Of a stretch of DNA of 56,496 nucleotides, positions 7,568 to 16,060 are shown piece by piece; the first letter of the stretch is position 1, and each line of letters opens with the position of its first letter. The position numbers and the translations under genes were made by a program. Origin of the DNA: Proteobacteria bacterium ST_bin16 (GTDB taxonomy: Bacteria > Pseudomonadota > Gammaproteobacteria > Burkholderiales > Nitrosomonadaceae); contig MSXT01000040.1 of assembly GCA_002083595.1 (NCBI GenBank), forward strand, positions 1-56,496. The letters run 5' to 3'. The notes under the pieces are model-generated. The model saw only the letters and a list, made by a program, of their open reading frames with translations. It was not told the DNA's origin and did not search any database.

Positions 7568-9094
7568 ATGGAACCGGACAAACCTGCTTCGTCACCCGTC
7601 ACCCGCCGCATCGCCATCGACCCGGTCACACGCGTCGAAGGGCACGGCAAAATCACTTTGCTGATCGACGATCACAACCACATCGTCGAAGCGCGCTTCC
7701 ATATTGTCGAATTCCGCGGTTTTGAGAAATTCATCCAGGGCCGTCCGTACTGGGAAGTGCCGTTCTTCGTGCAACGGCTGTGCGGCATCTGCCCGGTCAG
7801 CCACCAACTGGCGGCGGGGAAAGCGGCGGATCAAATCGCCGGGGTGCGGCAACTCACACCGGCGGCAACCAAACTGCGCCGTTTGCTGCATTTCGGCCAG
7901 ATGCTGCAATCGCACGCACTGCATTTTTTTCATCTATCGTCACCCGATTTTCTGTTCGGCTTCGGCAGCGATCCGCGCCAGCGTAATATCGCCGGAGTGC
8001 TGGAACAATTTCCGGAAATCGCGCTGAAAGGCGTCAAACTGCGCAAATACGGCCAGCAAATCATCGAGGCGATCACCGGCAAACGCATCCACGGCACCGG
8101 CACCGTGCCCGGCGGCATGAACAAAGCACTGACCCTACCCGAACGCGATGCGCTGCTCGCCGGTATCGATAACATCCTGCAGTGGAGCCAGGAAGCGCTG
8201 ACGCTAAACGAGCACATCCACACCGCACACCCGGAACACCGCGATTTCGGCACGCTGCGCAGCCACTATCTCAGCATGACTGGCAGCAACGGTGAACTGG
8301 AGTTCTACCACGGCGGATTGCGCGCACGCGCCGCCGACGGTAGCTCGATTTTCGATCAATTCGATTACTGCAATTATCAGCAAATCCTCAAAGAGGAAGT
8401 GCGTTCGTGGAGTTACCTGAAATTCCCGTACTTTTCCGCACTGGGAACCGGAGAAGGCTGGTACCGCGTCGGCCCGCTCGCGCGCATCAACAATTGCGAC
8501 CGCATCTCCACGCCGCTGGCCGAAGCCGCGCGACTGCGCTTCAGAGCCTACGGCAACGGCGGCGCGGTGCACGACACGCTGGCATACCACTGGGCGCGCA
8601 TGATCGAACTGCTGCACTGCGCCGAATCGATTCACGCCTTGCTGCACGACACCGGCATCACCAGCACAGACCTGATGGCGGATAAAGGCGAGCGCCAGCC
8701 GCAAGGCATCGGCGTCATCGAAGCCCCGCGCGGCACGTTGTTTCATCATTACCAAGTCAACGAAGAAGGCCTGGTCACCCAAGCCAACTTGATCGTCTCA
8801 ACCACCAGCAACAATCAGGCGATGAACGAATCGGTGCGCACCGTCGCTAACCAATACCTCGACGGCCAGGAAATCACCGAAGCGCTGCTGAACCACCTCG
8901 AAGTCGCCGTGCGCGCGTACGATCCGTGTCTTTCCTGCGCCACACATGCGTTGGGAAAAATGCCGCTGCAAGTGACGTTGCAAGACACGACGGGGAAAGT
9001 GATCCATCAATTGACGAAAGGAGCGGACGGTGCTATTCAGTCACGAGCAGCCGGACTTACATCCGGATTCACCGAGATTTTCAATTCCGCTTGA
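7568..9094 (+). CDS. hoxH: HoxH, large catalytic subunit of NAD-reducing [NiFe] hydrogenase
   Basis: 508 aa. It binds the NiFe(CN)2CO site through two Cys pairs: L1 motif RLCGICPVSHQ near residue 70 and L2 motif DPCLSCATHALG near 460. It takes up or evolves H2 with HoxY and exchanges electrons with NAD(H) through HoxFU. The sequence after the L2 His should be removed by the HoxW protease, which is not in the window. That tail is about 48 residues, longer than the roughly 25 I recall for HoxH. Confidence 0.95.
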   Translation: MEPDKPASSPVTRRIAIDPVTRVEGHGKITLLIDDHNHIVEARFHIVEFRGFEKFIQGRPYWEVPFFVQRLCGICPVSHQLAAGKAADQIAGVRQLTPAATKLRRLLHFGQMLQSHALHFFHLSSPDFLFGFGSDPRQRNIAGVLEQFPEIALKGVKLRKYGQQIIEAITGKRIHGTGTVPGGMNKALTLPERDALLAGIDNILQWSQEALTLNEHIHTAHPEHRDFGTLRSHYLSMTGSNGELEFYHGGLRARAADGSSIFDQFDYCNYQQILKEEVRSWSYLKFPYFSALGTGEGWYRVGPLARINNCDRISTPLAEAARLRFRAYGNGGAVHDTLAYHWARMIELLHCAESIHALLHDTGITSTDLMADKGERQPQGIGVIEAPRGTLFHHYQVNEEGLVTQANLIVSTTSNNQAMNESVRTVANQYLDGQEITEALLNHLEVAVRAYDPCLSCATHALGKMPLQVTLQDTTGKVIHQLTKGADGAIQSRAAGLTSGFTEIFNSA

Positions 9095-9107
9095 ACAGTG
9101 AACGACC

Positions 9108-9521
9108 ATGGATAATCCCGATATTCGCTGGCAACAGCGTTTCGCCAGCTACCAAAAAGCCTTGCTGCAATTGCAAAGCGCAGTTGAGCTCAGTCAACAG
9201 CGCGCGCTCAGTGCATTGGAAAAACAAGGTGTCATTCAAGCATTCGAATTCACGCATGAATTGGCTTGGAATCTATTGAAAGATTTCTTGCAAGAGCAAG
9301 GCAATCACAATATTAAAGGTTCCAGGGATGCCACCCGGGAAGCGTTCAAGGTTGAATTGATTCAAGATGGTGAACAGTGGATGGCGATGATACAAAGCCG
9401 CAATGTTTCATCGCATACTTACGATGAACGCACCGCCGAGCGGTTGACCGATGCGATCATCCATCAGTACTACCCGTTATTCGCCGCGCTGAAAACCGAA
9501 ATGGAAAAATACCGGCCATGA
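9108..9521 (+). CDS. HEPN-domain toxin (HI0074 family, nucleotidyltransferase substrate-binding protein)
   Basis: 137 aa, all-helical. It carries the HEPN ribonuclease motif R-x4-H-x-Y as R98-NVSS-H103-T-Y105. In characterised HEPN-MNT modules this motif is the RNase active site, and the Tyr is AMPylated by the partner MNT to neutralise the toxin. The next gene is that partner, overlapping by 4 bases. The gene begins 13 bases after hoxH, so it probably rides on the hydrogenase transcript. Catalytic residues are intact; activity is inferred. Confidence 0.85.
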   Translation: MDNPDIRWQQRFASYQKALLQLQSAVELSQQRALSALEKQGVIQAFEFTHELAWNLLKDFLQEQGNHNIKGSRDATREAFKVELIQDGEQWMAMIQSRNVSSHTYDERTAERLTDAIIHQYYPLFAALKTEMEKYRP

Positions 9522-9832
9522 CCGATGAACGTCCGTTCGGTTTATCACCCGCCACACTGGAAAAGCTCAACAGCGTATTCGCGCAACACGCCGCCATCGA
9601 CTCGGTGCTACTGTACGGCTCGCGCGCCAAGGGAAATTACCGTGCAGGCTCCGATATCGACCTGACCATCAAAGGTAACGAAATTCCGTTCGACGAATTG
9701 ATGCAAATCGAAAACGAAATCGACGACCTGATGCTGCCGTATACCGTCGACCTGTCGCAATACCGCCAGCTTGAAAACACCGGCTTGATCGCGCATATCG
9801 ACCGAGTCGGGGTTGCTATTTATAAAAAATGA
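9518..9832 (+). CDS. MNT-family nucleotidyltransferase antitoxin
   Basis: 104 aa minimal nucleotidyltransferase. Motif G34-S35-x11-D47-x-D49 (YGSRAKGNYRAGSDIDLT) and a third acidic residue near D78 (YTVDLS) form the catalytic site. It starts inside the stop of the HEPN gene (ATGA), the usual toxin-antitoxin coupling. In the best-studied family member this protein transfers AMP to the HEPN tyrosine, using ATP. Confidence 0.87.
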   Translation: MTDERPFGLSPATLEKLNSVFAQHAAIDSVLLYGSRAKGNYRAGSDIDLTIKGNEIPFDELMQIENEIDDLMLPYTVDLSQYRQLENTGLIAHIDRVGVAIYKK

Positions 9833-9847
9833 AAGAGTGATCAGTAC

Positions 9848-10327
9848 CTACTCTTTCTCTCCGCCTTGCGGTCCGTAAAAAACCACCCACGCGACAAAAT
9901 CATCGCTGAAATTTTCAAAGCGATGTTCAACACCGGCAGGCACAAACAGCACATCATTGGGCTCGAAAGGCACGCGTTGCTTGCCGTCGAAGAAAGTGCC
10001 TTTGCCTTTCACCACGATATACACTTCGTCTTGTTCATGCGGTGTTTGCGTGTCCTTATCTTTTGGAGCATAAGCGAGCAAGCGCAATGAGCCGCGCTCC
10101 ATGCCGACCGCATACCGCTCGCCATCCGGCCCGGGAATTTTGGCCAGCACTTCGGCTAGCGTCGTGCGCGTAGGTGCAGATGCAGATGCAGATGCAGATG
10201 CAGATGCAGATGCAGATGCAGATGCAGATGCAGATGCAGATGCAGCAGTAGTTTGTGCTGTCACGTTGAATCCCGCGCAGAGAAATATCAGGCTGATGAT
10301 AATTGTTCGATAAACGGCGTATGGCAT
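9848..10327 (-). CDS. Secreted cupin-domain protein with Ser-Ala repeat
   Basis: 159 aa from ATG 10327, chosen because GAGGA lies 9 bases upstream and a signal peptide follows (MPYAVYRTIIISLIFLCAGF, then NVTAQ). After the signal there are about 11 Ser-Ala dipeptides, then a small-barrel cupin: HEQDEVYIVVKGKGTFFDG and NDVLFVPAGVEHRFENF give the two cupin motifs with metal-binding His/Glu. A periplasmic location is expected. The repeat acts as a flexible linker. Specific activity is unknown. Confidence 0.8.
   Translation of the reverse strand: MPYAVYRTIIISLIFLCAGFNVTAQTTAASASASASASASASASASASASAPTRTTLAEVLAKIPGPDGERYAVGMERGSLRLLAYAPKDKDTQTPHEQDEVYIVVKGKGTFFDGKQRVPFEPNDVLFVPAGVEHRFENFSDDFVAWVVFYGPQGGEKE
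10175..10244. repeat. Hexanucleotide microsatellite (TGCAGA), 11 full units
   Basis: Eleven perfect tandem copies of TGCAGA plus a partial TGCA lie inside the cupin gene and encode its Ser-Ala linker. The 6-base unit keeps the frame, so copy changes would only alter linker length. Confidence 0.97.
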
Positions 10328-10462
10328 CGCAAAATCCTCGTTGGTTATTAATTCAGACTGGAATCTTCGGCATCTGGGCAGCACGGATTCCTAACAAAAA
10401 CCGGGAAACTATACTCAATTGATACATCCCCGGCAGCAGCGAAAAAATCTTCACTGCATGAC

Positions 10463-10663
10463 TCACTTCCGCAGCCACCACAGTATCAACGTCAGCACAA
10501 CAGAAATGACCAAGCCAGTCATCAGCGGAAAATGAAAGCTGAAATTCTCGCGTTCGATGTGGATATCGCCGGGCAAGCGGCCGAGCGGCAATTGCGATAG
10601 CCAGGGCCACAACAAGCCGAGTACGAGCAGCAAGACTCCGAGTGTAATCAGTAACTGTTGCAT
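10463..10663 (-). CDS. DUF2905 membrane protein
   Basis: 66 aa with two membrane helices (LLITLGVLLLVLGLLWPWL and GLVISVVLTLILWWL) joined by the conserved polar loop LGRLPGDIHIERENFSFHFP. This is the whole DUF2905 family architecture; its function is not known. It begins 10 bases after the lipocalin stop and is likely in the same operon. Confidence 0.85.
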   Translation of the reverse strand: MQQLLITLGVLLLVLGLLWPWLSQLPLGRLPGDIHIERENFSFHFPLMTGLVISVVLTLILWWLRK

Positions 10664-10673
10664 AGCATTCGCG

Positions 10674-11189
10674 CTAATTCTGCTTTGGAAATATCAGTTT
10701 ATCCGATTCAAAACCCAGCTCCGCGGCTCTGCGCACAAACCACTCCAGCAAGGCATCGCTGACCGTTGGGGTTCTTGCCAGCAGCCATAAGTACGATTTG
10801 TCGTAGCTGGTGACGAAGGTGTATTGATAATCTTCCTTGTCCAGTTCAAACACGATGTAAGCGCCATAAAACGGGCCGAAGAAGGAGACCTTCAGATAGC
10901 CTTCCGCCGGATCTCTAACGAAATACGCTTTGCCTTCTGCTTCTTTCCACTTGTTTTCCGCCGTTGAGAAGCCTTTGTTGATAACTCTGACACCGCCATC
11001 GTCGCGCAGGAAGTATTCCGCCGTGACGTTGTCGAGCCCGCGTTCAAACGAATGATCGAGCCGGGCGATTTCATACCATTTTCCCAGATACTTATTGAGC
11101 TCAAAGCCGTCAACCGGCGCAACATTCTGCGGAACCGACAAGCACCCGCTGAGGACAGCGCAGAGAAAAATAATGGATAGCAGTCGCAT
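10674..11189 (-). CDS. blc: Outer-membrane lipocalin Blc
   Basis: 171 aa lipoprotein: signal peptide with lipobox LSGC (Cys16), lipocalin signature GKWYEIARLDHSFERGL, and the closing motif YLWLLARTPTVSDALLEW. Blc binds lysophospholipids or fatty acids at the outer membrane and is stress-induced in Escherichia coli. It starts 10 bases after the reductase stop, giving an order reductase-blc-DUF2905 on the minus strand. Confidence 0.92.
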   Translation of the reverse strand: MRLLSIIFLCAVLSGCLSVPQNVAPVDGFELNKYLGKWYEIARLDHSFERGLDNVTAEYFLRDDGGVRVINKGFSTAENKWKEAEGKAYFVRDPAEGYLKVSFFGPFYGAYIVFELDKEDYQYTFVTSYDKSYLWLLARTPTVSDALLEWFVRRAAELGFESDKLIFPKQN

Positions 11190-11199
11190 TTTTATGTAC

Positions 11200-12270
11200 T
11201 CACGAAGTCGTTAATGCCGGGTAATCGGTATAGCCTTGTGCGTCCCACGTATAAAACGTAGCCGGATTGGGCGGATTGAGCGCTGCGCCGGTTTTGATCC
11301 GCGCCGGCAAGTCGGGGTTTGCCAGAAAGCTGGTGCCGAAAGCCACGGCATCGACTTTTCCTGCGGCGATATCTTTATCGGCTTCCTCGCCGCTGTAACC
11401 CATATTACCGATCAGTACGCCTTTATAGTGCTGCCGGATCGGCGTCATCACGTCACCGCTTTGCTGCTGATAGACATCGCCCCGTATCACATGCAAGTAC
11501 GCCAAGTGATAATCGTTGAGGCGGTTGGCGAGCCAGGCGGATAATCCGGCCGGATCGCTGTCGATCATACTGTTGTAACTGCTGAGCGGCGAAATGCGCA
11601 GCCCCACGCGGTCGCTGCCCCACACGGCGCTGACTGCTTCGAGCACTTCCAGCGTCAAACGTGCGCGATTTTCAACCGGACCGCCGTAAGGACCGCTGCG
11701 CTTATTCGAGCCATCGCGCAAAAACTCATCCAATAGATAACCATTCGCACCGTGAATCTCAATGCCGTCAAAACCTGCACTTTGGGCATTCTGCGCAGCT
11801 TGTTTGAATCCGGCGACAATGCCGGGCAATTCGTCATCGCGCAATTCGCGCGGCACGGCATACGGCTTTTTTCCTTCCGGCGTGCGCACTTCGTCGGCGA
11901 TGGTGATGGCACTCGGCGCGACCGGCTGCGCGCCGCGATTGAGCAATGGATGGCAGGCTCTGCCGCCATGCCAGAGTTGCAGGAAGATTCTGCCACCGGC
12001 GGCATGCACAGCATCGGTCACCAGCCGCCAACCGGTAATCTGCTGCGCGGAATGAATGCCCGGCTCCTTCCAGAAGGCCGAATGCCCTTCGATAGCCATG
12101 GTTGCTTCGGCAATGATCAGACCGGCGCTTGCCCGTTGCGCGTAATACTCCGCCATCAGCGCATTCGGAATATGCTCATCCCCTGCACGGCAGCGCGTCA
12201 GCGGCGCCATGAAAATGCGGTTCGGTACCGTCAGCGCGCCCAGCTTGAGCGGTGAAAACAACGTATTCAT
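11200..12270 (-). CDS. nemA: Old yellow enzyme family alkene/N-ethylmaleimide reductase
   Basis: 356 aa FMN-dependent (beta/alpha)8 barrel. Landmarks: N-terminal LFSPLKLGALTVPNRIFMAPLTRCRA, the substrate-binding pair HGGR with flanking QLWH, HGANGYLLDEFLRDGSNKR, and GVLIGNMGYSGEEAD near the C-terminus. It reduces activated C=C bonds with NAD(P)H. First gene of the operon with blc and DUF2905. The region upstream (12271-12505) is AT-rich and contains the divergent promoters. Confidence 0.92.
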   Translation of the reverse strand: MNTLFSPLKLGALTVPNRIFMAPLTRCRAGDEHIPNALMAEYYAQRASAGLIIAEATMAIEGHSAFWKEPGIHSAQQITGWRLVTDAVHAAGGRIFLQLWHGGRACHPLLNRGAQPVAPSAITIADEVRTPEGKKPYAVPRELRDDELPGIVAGFKQAAQNAQSAGFDGIEIHGANGYLLDEFLRDGSNKRSGPYGGPVENRARLTLEVLEAVSAVWGSDRVGLRISPLSSYNSMIDSDPAGLSAWLANRLNDYHLAYLHVIRGDVYQQQSGDVMTPIRQHYKGVLIGNMGYSGEEADKDIAAGKVDAVAFGTSFLANPDLPARIKTGAALNPPNPATFYTWDAQGYTDYPALTTS

Positions 12271-12505
12271 CCGGTAAATTTCCCTAAATATTTAATATGA
12301 ATCATTTTAGCTTAATTTGATGAATTACATTTTTTACTGATTTTTTATTATTTTTTTAAGAATAATTTCTTTATCTTTCAGATAGAAAGCTAGCAGATGT
12401 GAAATAAATGTGAAATTAGTGTGAACTTTTTGTGAAGATCTCTATCCAATTGCTGTAAACGCTTTTTTCACACAACCTCAACACATTTCAAACAAGGAAA
12501 TTCTC

Positions 12506-12724
12506 ATGAAAACAGGTCATATTTTTATTATTTCAGCATTGGTCATTAGCGGCACATTTTTTGGTGTTTTGTCGGTGTTCAATTTACCGGAATCGGTAAC
12601 CGAATGGGTTATCTCCGACATCATTCTTGGCACGATTTTGTACGTAAACTACTTAGTCATCGCCATGGCAGCAAGTTCAACCAAAACCAGAACCCATTAC
12701 TCTGGCAAAAAAGTTACAGCGTAA
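12506..12724 (+). CDS. Small unknown membrane protein
   Basis: 72 aa with two hydrophobic helices (about 5-25 and 36-55) and a basic C-terminal tail (STKTRTHYSGKKV). AAGGAA lies 8 bases before ATG 12506 and a strong terminator follows, so it looks like a real single-gene transcript. No family recognised. Confidence 0.7.
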   Translation: MKTGHIFIISALVISGTFFGVLSVFNLPESVTEWVISDIILGTILYVNYLVIAMAASSTKTRTHYSGKKVTA

Positions 12725-12737
12725 GACTCTCCTAAAT

Positions 12738-12774
12738 AATGGGGTTAAGGCTCTCCGCCTTAACCCCATTTTCT
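12738..12774 (+). terminator. Rho-independent terminator
   Basis: A perfect 14-bp stem (AATGGGGTTAAGGC / GCCTTAACCCCATT) with loop TCTCC, followed by TTCT. It can serve both the small membrane gene and the convergent hydrolase gene. Confidence 0.9.
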
Positions 12775-12804
12775 ATTCGGCTGCCAAGACTGGTCTTTTT
12801 CCAA

Positions 12805-13770
12805 TCAAAGCTGTTTGAAACGTTCTGTCGGTTGATCGAGCCAATGAATCAACCCTTGTGTATTCAACCGGATATCCGAGCGCAGAAGCTCATCAATCGC
12901 ATCCAGCGGCAACCGGCAACTCTGCTGTGTCAGCCGTTGCAGCAATATTTCCCGTAAAGCTTTTGAAATTACCGCTTGGCGATCTTCATCATTTTTTGCG
13001 CGCTGCGCAATTTCGACGTGCGCATCGAGCAATTCATGCAGGGATTGCGCATGGTGCGCGAGATTGCCGATCTGGCTATAGTGGGTCAGATAAGCGTAGC
13101 GCGGCTGATAGCGCATAATGCGGTCAATCGAAGCGTGCGCTGCGGCAGGATCGAATTGCACCGGCGAAGTGGTCGGGAAAACAAATTCCAAGCCATTAGC
13201 GTCGAATTCCCGGTACGAAACGCCGAATGTATCGCCGGTGAAAAAAGACTGGCTGCGCTCATCAAAAATGCAATTATGGTGGCGCGCATGCCCCGGCGTA
13301 TCGATAAACAGTAATGAGCGACCATTGAGATCGATGCGGCTTTCATCCGGCGCTTCAATAATCCGCGCGGCGTCGATCGGATAGATCTCGCCGTACACGC
13401 GCTTGAATTCAGCCTCGCCATAAACTCCCATGGCACCGGCGACCAGCCGCGCCGGATTCGCCATATGGCTCGCGCCGCGTGGATGCACAACCAGTTTGGC
13501 ATTGGGAAAAAGCCGCATACACTCGCTCGCGCCACCGGCATGATCGAGATGGATATGCGTCAAGATCACATAAGCAACATCCTCAACGGCAATGCGCTTG
13601 TGTTCGAGCGACGCGATGACGCCGGGAATGGAGAACGAGGTGCCGGTATCCACCAGCGCGGCCGCGCCTTTTTCGACAATCAGGTGAATCGCCGCGCGTT
13701 TGGGGCGGTGAAACTGCGCATCAATGGCACTGATGCCATGTTCATAATCTATAACTAGCGGTAATGACAT
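12805..13770 (-). CDS. Metallo-beta-lactamase-fold hydrolase
   Basis: 321 aa. Metal site: THIHLDHAGG (H72-x-H74-x-D76-H77), a later His in HPRGASHM, and DTPGHARHHNCIFDE plus FTGDTFGVSYRE. This is the glyoxalase II-like/MBL hydrolase arrangement with a long C-terminal helical part (from about residue 225) that is not part of the core fold. Substrate unknown. It is 44 bases downstream of acs on the same strand, so the two may be cotranscribed. Confidence 0.85.
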   Translation of the reverse strand: MSLPLVIDYEHGISAIDAQFHRPKRAAIHLIVEKGAAALVDTGTSFSIPGVIASLEHKRIAVEDVAYVILTHIHLDHAGGASECMRLFPNAKLVVHPRGASHMANPARLVAGAMGVYGEAEFKRVYGEIYPIDAARIIEAPDESRIDLNGRSLLFIDTPGHARHHNCIFDERSQSFFTGDTFGVSYREFDANGLEFVFPTTSPVQFDPAAAHASIDRIMRYQPRYAYLTHYSQIGNLAHHAQSLHELLDAHVEIAQRAKNDEDRQAVISKALREILLQRLTQQSCRLPLDAIDELLRSDIRLNTQGLIHWLDQPTERFKQL

Positions 13771-13814
13771 ATTGTTCCGGTTTTTTCTTGAACCTTAAAG
13801 GGTAATGTTGAATG

Positions 13815-15785
13815 TTATTTGGACGGATATTTCAACTGCTCCAAGATCGCCGGGTTTTCCAGCGTGGAAATATCCTGAGTGATTTCCTCGCCTTTAGCGA
13901 GCGTGCGCAATAGCCGGCGCATGATTTTTCCCGACCGGGTCTTGGGCAGATTTTCTCCGAAACGGATTTCGTCGGGCTTGGCAATCGGGCCGATCTCCTT
14001 CGCCACCCAGTCACGCAAAGTATCCGTGATCTGCGCCACTTCTTCGCCATGCGGATATTTGCCTTTCAATACGACAAACGCAATCACCGCCTCACCTTTG
14101 ATCTCATGCGGCTTGCCAACCACCGCCGCTTCCGCCACCAAAGGATGGGCGACCAATGCCGATTCAATTTCCATCGTGCCCAAGCGATGCCCGGAAACGT
14201 TCAACACGTCATCGATACGCCCCATGATCCAGAAGTAACCATCCTTATCGCGGTAAGCGGAATCGCCCGCCAGATAATATTTTCCATGACCGATATCGTC
14301 CGGAAAATACGCTTTCTTGAAACGCTCCGGATCACCCCACAGAGTGCGTATTTGTGAAGGGAAAGGCTTTTTAATCACCAGGAAGCCGCCCTTGCCGTTT
14401 TCGACCTCGTGACCGGCTTCATCGACAATCGCCGCGAAAATTCCCGGTAACGGAAACGTGCAGGAACCGGGCTTGAGCGCAACTGCGCCCGGTGTGGGCG
14501 CGATCATATGGCAGCCGGTTTCCGTCTGCCACCAGGTATCGACAATGGGGCAACGCGACCGCCCTACTTTTTCATAAAACCACATCCAGGCTTCGGGATT
14601 GATCGGCTCCCCGACCGAACCCAATAAGCGCAACGACCACAGATCGTACTGCGCGGGCAGATCTCCGCCCAGTTTAATCAACGAGCGGATGGCCGTGGGC
14701 GCGGTATAAAAGGTAGTCACTTTATGCTTCTGGATGATTTCCCAGAAACGTCCGGCGTGCGGATAGGTGGGAATTCCCTCGAAAATCACTTGAGTCGCGC
14801 CCATCGCCAGCGGTCCGTATGTGACATAGCTATGACCGGTGATCCAGCCGACATCGGCCGTACACCAAAAAATGTCCGTCGGTTTATAGTCAAAAATCCA
14901 TTGCATGCTAACGATAGCGCCCAGCAAATAACCCGCGCTGGAATGCTGAACACCCTTGGGCTTACCGGTCGATCCGGAGGTATACAGCGTAAACAAAGGA
15001 TGCTCGGCGTCGACCCATTCCGGCTCGCATTCGCTACCGGCGTTCCGGGTAATCTCATGCCACCAGACATCGCGCGGCGGATTAAACGGAATATCCCCGC
15101 CGGTGCGTTGATACACCACGATCAATTGCACCGATGTTATGTCATTCATGCGCATGGCTTCGTCAACGGTCGCCTTGAGCGGATGATGCTTGCCGCCGCG
15201 CACCTGCTCATCGGCGGTGATAATCGCTACGGCACCGGCGTCGTGAATGCGCTCGTGCAAGCTTTTGGCCGAAAAACCGCCGAATACCACGGAGTGAATC
15301 GCGCCGATACGGGCGCAGGCCTGCATGGCGACCACCGCTTCAATGCGCATCGGCATATAAATAACGACCCGGTCACCTTTCTTGATATTGCGTGCTTTCA
15401 ATGCATTGGCGAGCTGGCAAACCCGTTGATGGAGATCACGGTAGGTCGACCGTATCACCTCGCCGTCGTCGGACTCAAAAATAATGGCGGTTTTATCCGC
15501 CTGAGTTGCCAAATGCCGGTCCAGGCAGTTATAGGAAACGTTTAACTCGCCATCGGCGAACCATTTGTAAAACGGTGCATTGCGCTCATCCAGTATTTGC
15601 GTAAAAGGCTTGTGCCAAAGAATCCGCTCTTTCGCCCGCTTAGCCCAGAAATGCTGATAATCCTGCTCCGCTTCCGCACACAAAGCTTGATAGGCCTGAA
15701 AGCTGGATACATTGGCCTGACTGGAAAATTCATCAGAGGGCGGAAAAATACGGGTTTCATTTAAAACTGATTCAATCGTCGACAT
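13815..15785 (-). CDS. acs: Acetyl-CoA synthetase
   Basis: 656 aa, full-length. It activates acetate to acetyl-CoA through acetyl-AMP. The P-loop-like motif FTLYTSGSTGKPKGVQHSS (about 265), WWQTETGCHMIAPTPG and the C-terminal KTRSGKIMRRLLR, with the lysine that is regulated by acetylation, are all present. The neighbouring hydrolase downstream may share its transcript. Confidence 0.96.
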   Translation of the reverse strand: MSTIESVLNETRIFPPSDEFSSQANVSSFQAYQALCAEAEQDYQHFWAKRAKERILWHKPFTQILDERNAPFYKWFADGELNVSYNCLDRHLATQADKTAIIFESDDGEVIRSTYRDLHQRVCQLANALKARNIKKGDRVVIYMPMRIEAVVAMQACARIGAIHSVVFGGFSAKSLHERIHDAGAVAIITADEQVRGGKHHPLKATVDEAMRMNDITSVQLIVVYQRTGGDIPFNPPRDVWWHEITRNAGSECEPEWVDAEHPLFTLYTSGSTGKPKGVQHSSAGYLLGAIVSMQWIFDYKPTDIFWCTADVGWITGHSYVTYGPLAMGATQVIFEGIPTYPHAGRFWEIIQKHKVTTFYTAPTAIRSLIKLGGDLPAQYDLWSLRLLGSVGEPINPEAWMWFYEKVGRSRCPIVDTWWQTETGCHMIAPTPGAVALKPGSCTFPLPGIFAAIVDEAGHEVENGKGGFLVIKKPFPSQIRTLWGDPERFKKAYFPDDIGHGKYYLAGDSAYRDKDGYFWIMGRIDDVLNVSGHRLGTMEIESALVAHPLVAEAAVVGKPHEIKGEAVIAFVVLKGKYPHGEEVAQITDTLRDWVAKEIGPIAKPDEIRFGENLPKTRSGKIMRRLLRTLAKGEEITQDISTLENPAILEQLKYPSK

Positions 15786-16004
15786 GCACTATCTCCGGTA
15801 TTCATTCATTCAATACACTGAGACCGAATTGTATCATTGGCTCCAGGCGCCTTATACCTCTTAATTTCGAGCCGGTTAAAAACTGCGCTGCCAAAATATC
15901 ATCAAACAGGCCGTCCGGAGAATGCCGGTAAAGCACTGAAAATCGCCGGAAATATTACCTCTGGCGAAAGTTTATGTTTCCTATTTCACAAATATTTGTT
16001 AAAA

Positions 16005-16010
16005 TACAAT
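16005..16010 (+). promoter_or_regulatory. Possible -10 element for the rimP operon
   Basis: TACAAT lies 12 bases before the leader hairpin, in an AT-rich stretch. The only -35 candidate, TTTCAC at 15984, is poorly spaced at 15 bases. Weak support. Confidence 0.3.
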
Positions 16011-16021
16011 CAATAAATTCG

Positions 16022-16049
16022 ATGGGCTTTTTCAGCCCATTTTTTATTT
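16022..16049 (+). terminator. Leader terminator/attenuator before rimP
   Basis: Stem ATGGGCT / AGCCCAT with loop TTTTC, followed directly by TTTTTATTT, 12 bases before the rimP start. It has the form of an intrinsic terminator inside the leader of the rimP-nusA-infB operon, so it should limit read-through into an operon that encodes NusA itself. Confidence 0.8.
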
Positions 16050-16060
16050 GTGGTGGGGCT

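Noticed and set aside
8204..8782. A 192-codon minus-strand frame opposite hoxH
   Set aside because: Shadow of hoxH codon bias; no independent evidence.
14724..15545. A 273-codon plus-strand frame opposite acs
   Set aside because: Antisense to a conserved full-length gene; no family similarity.
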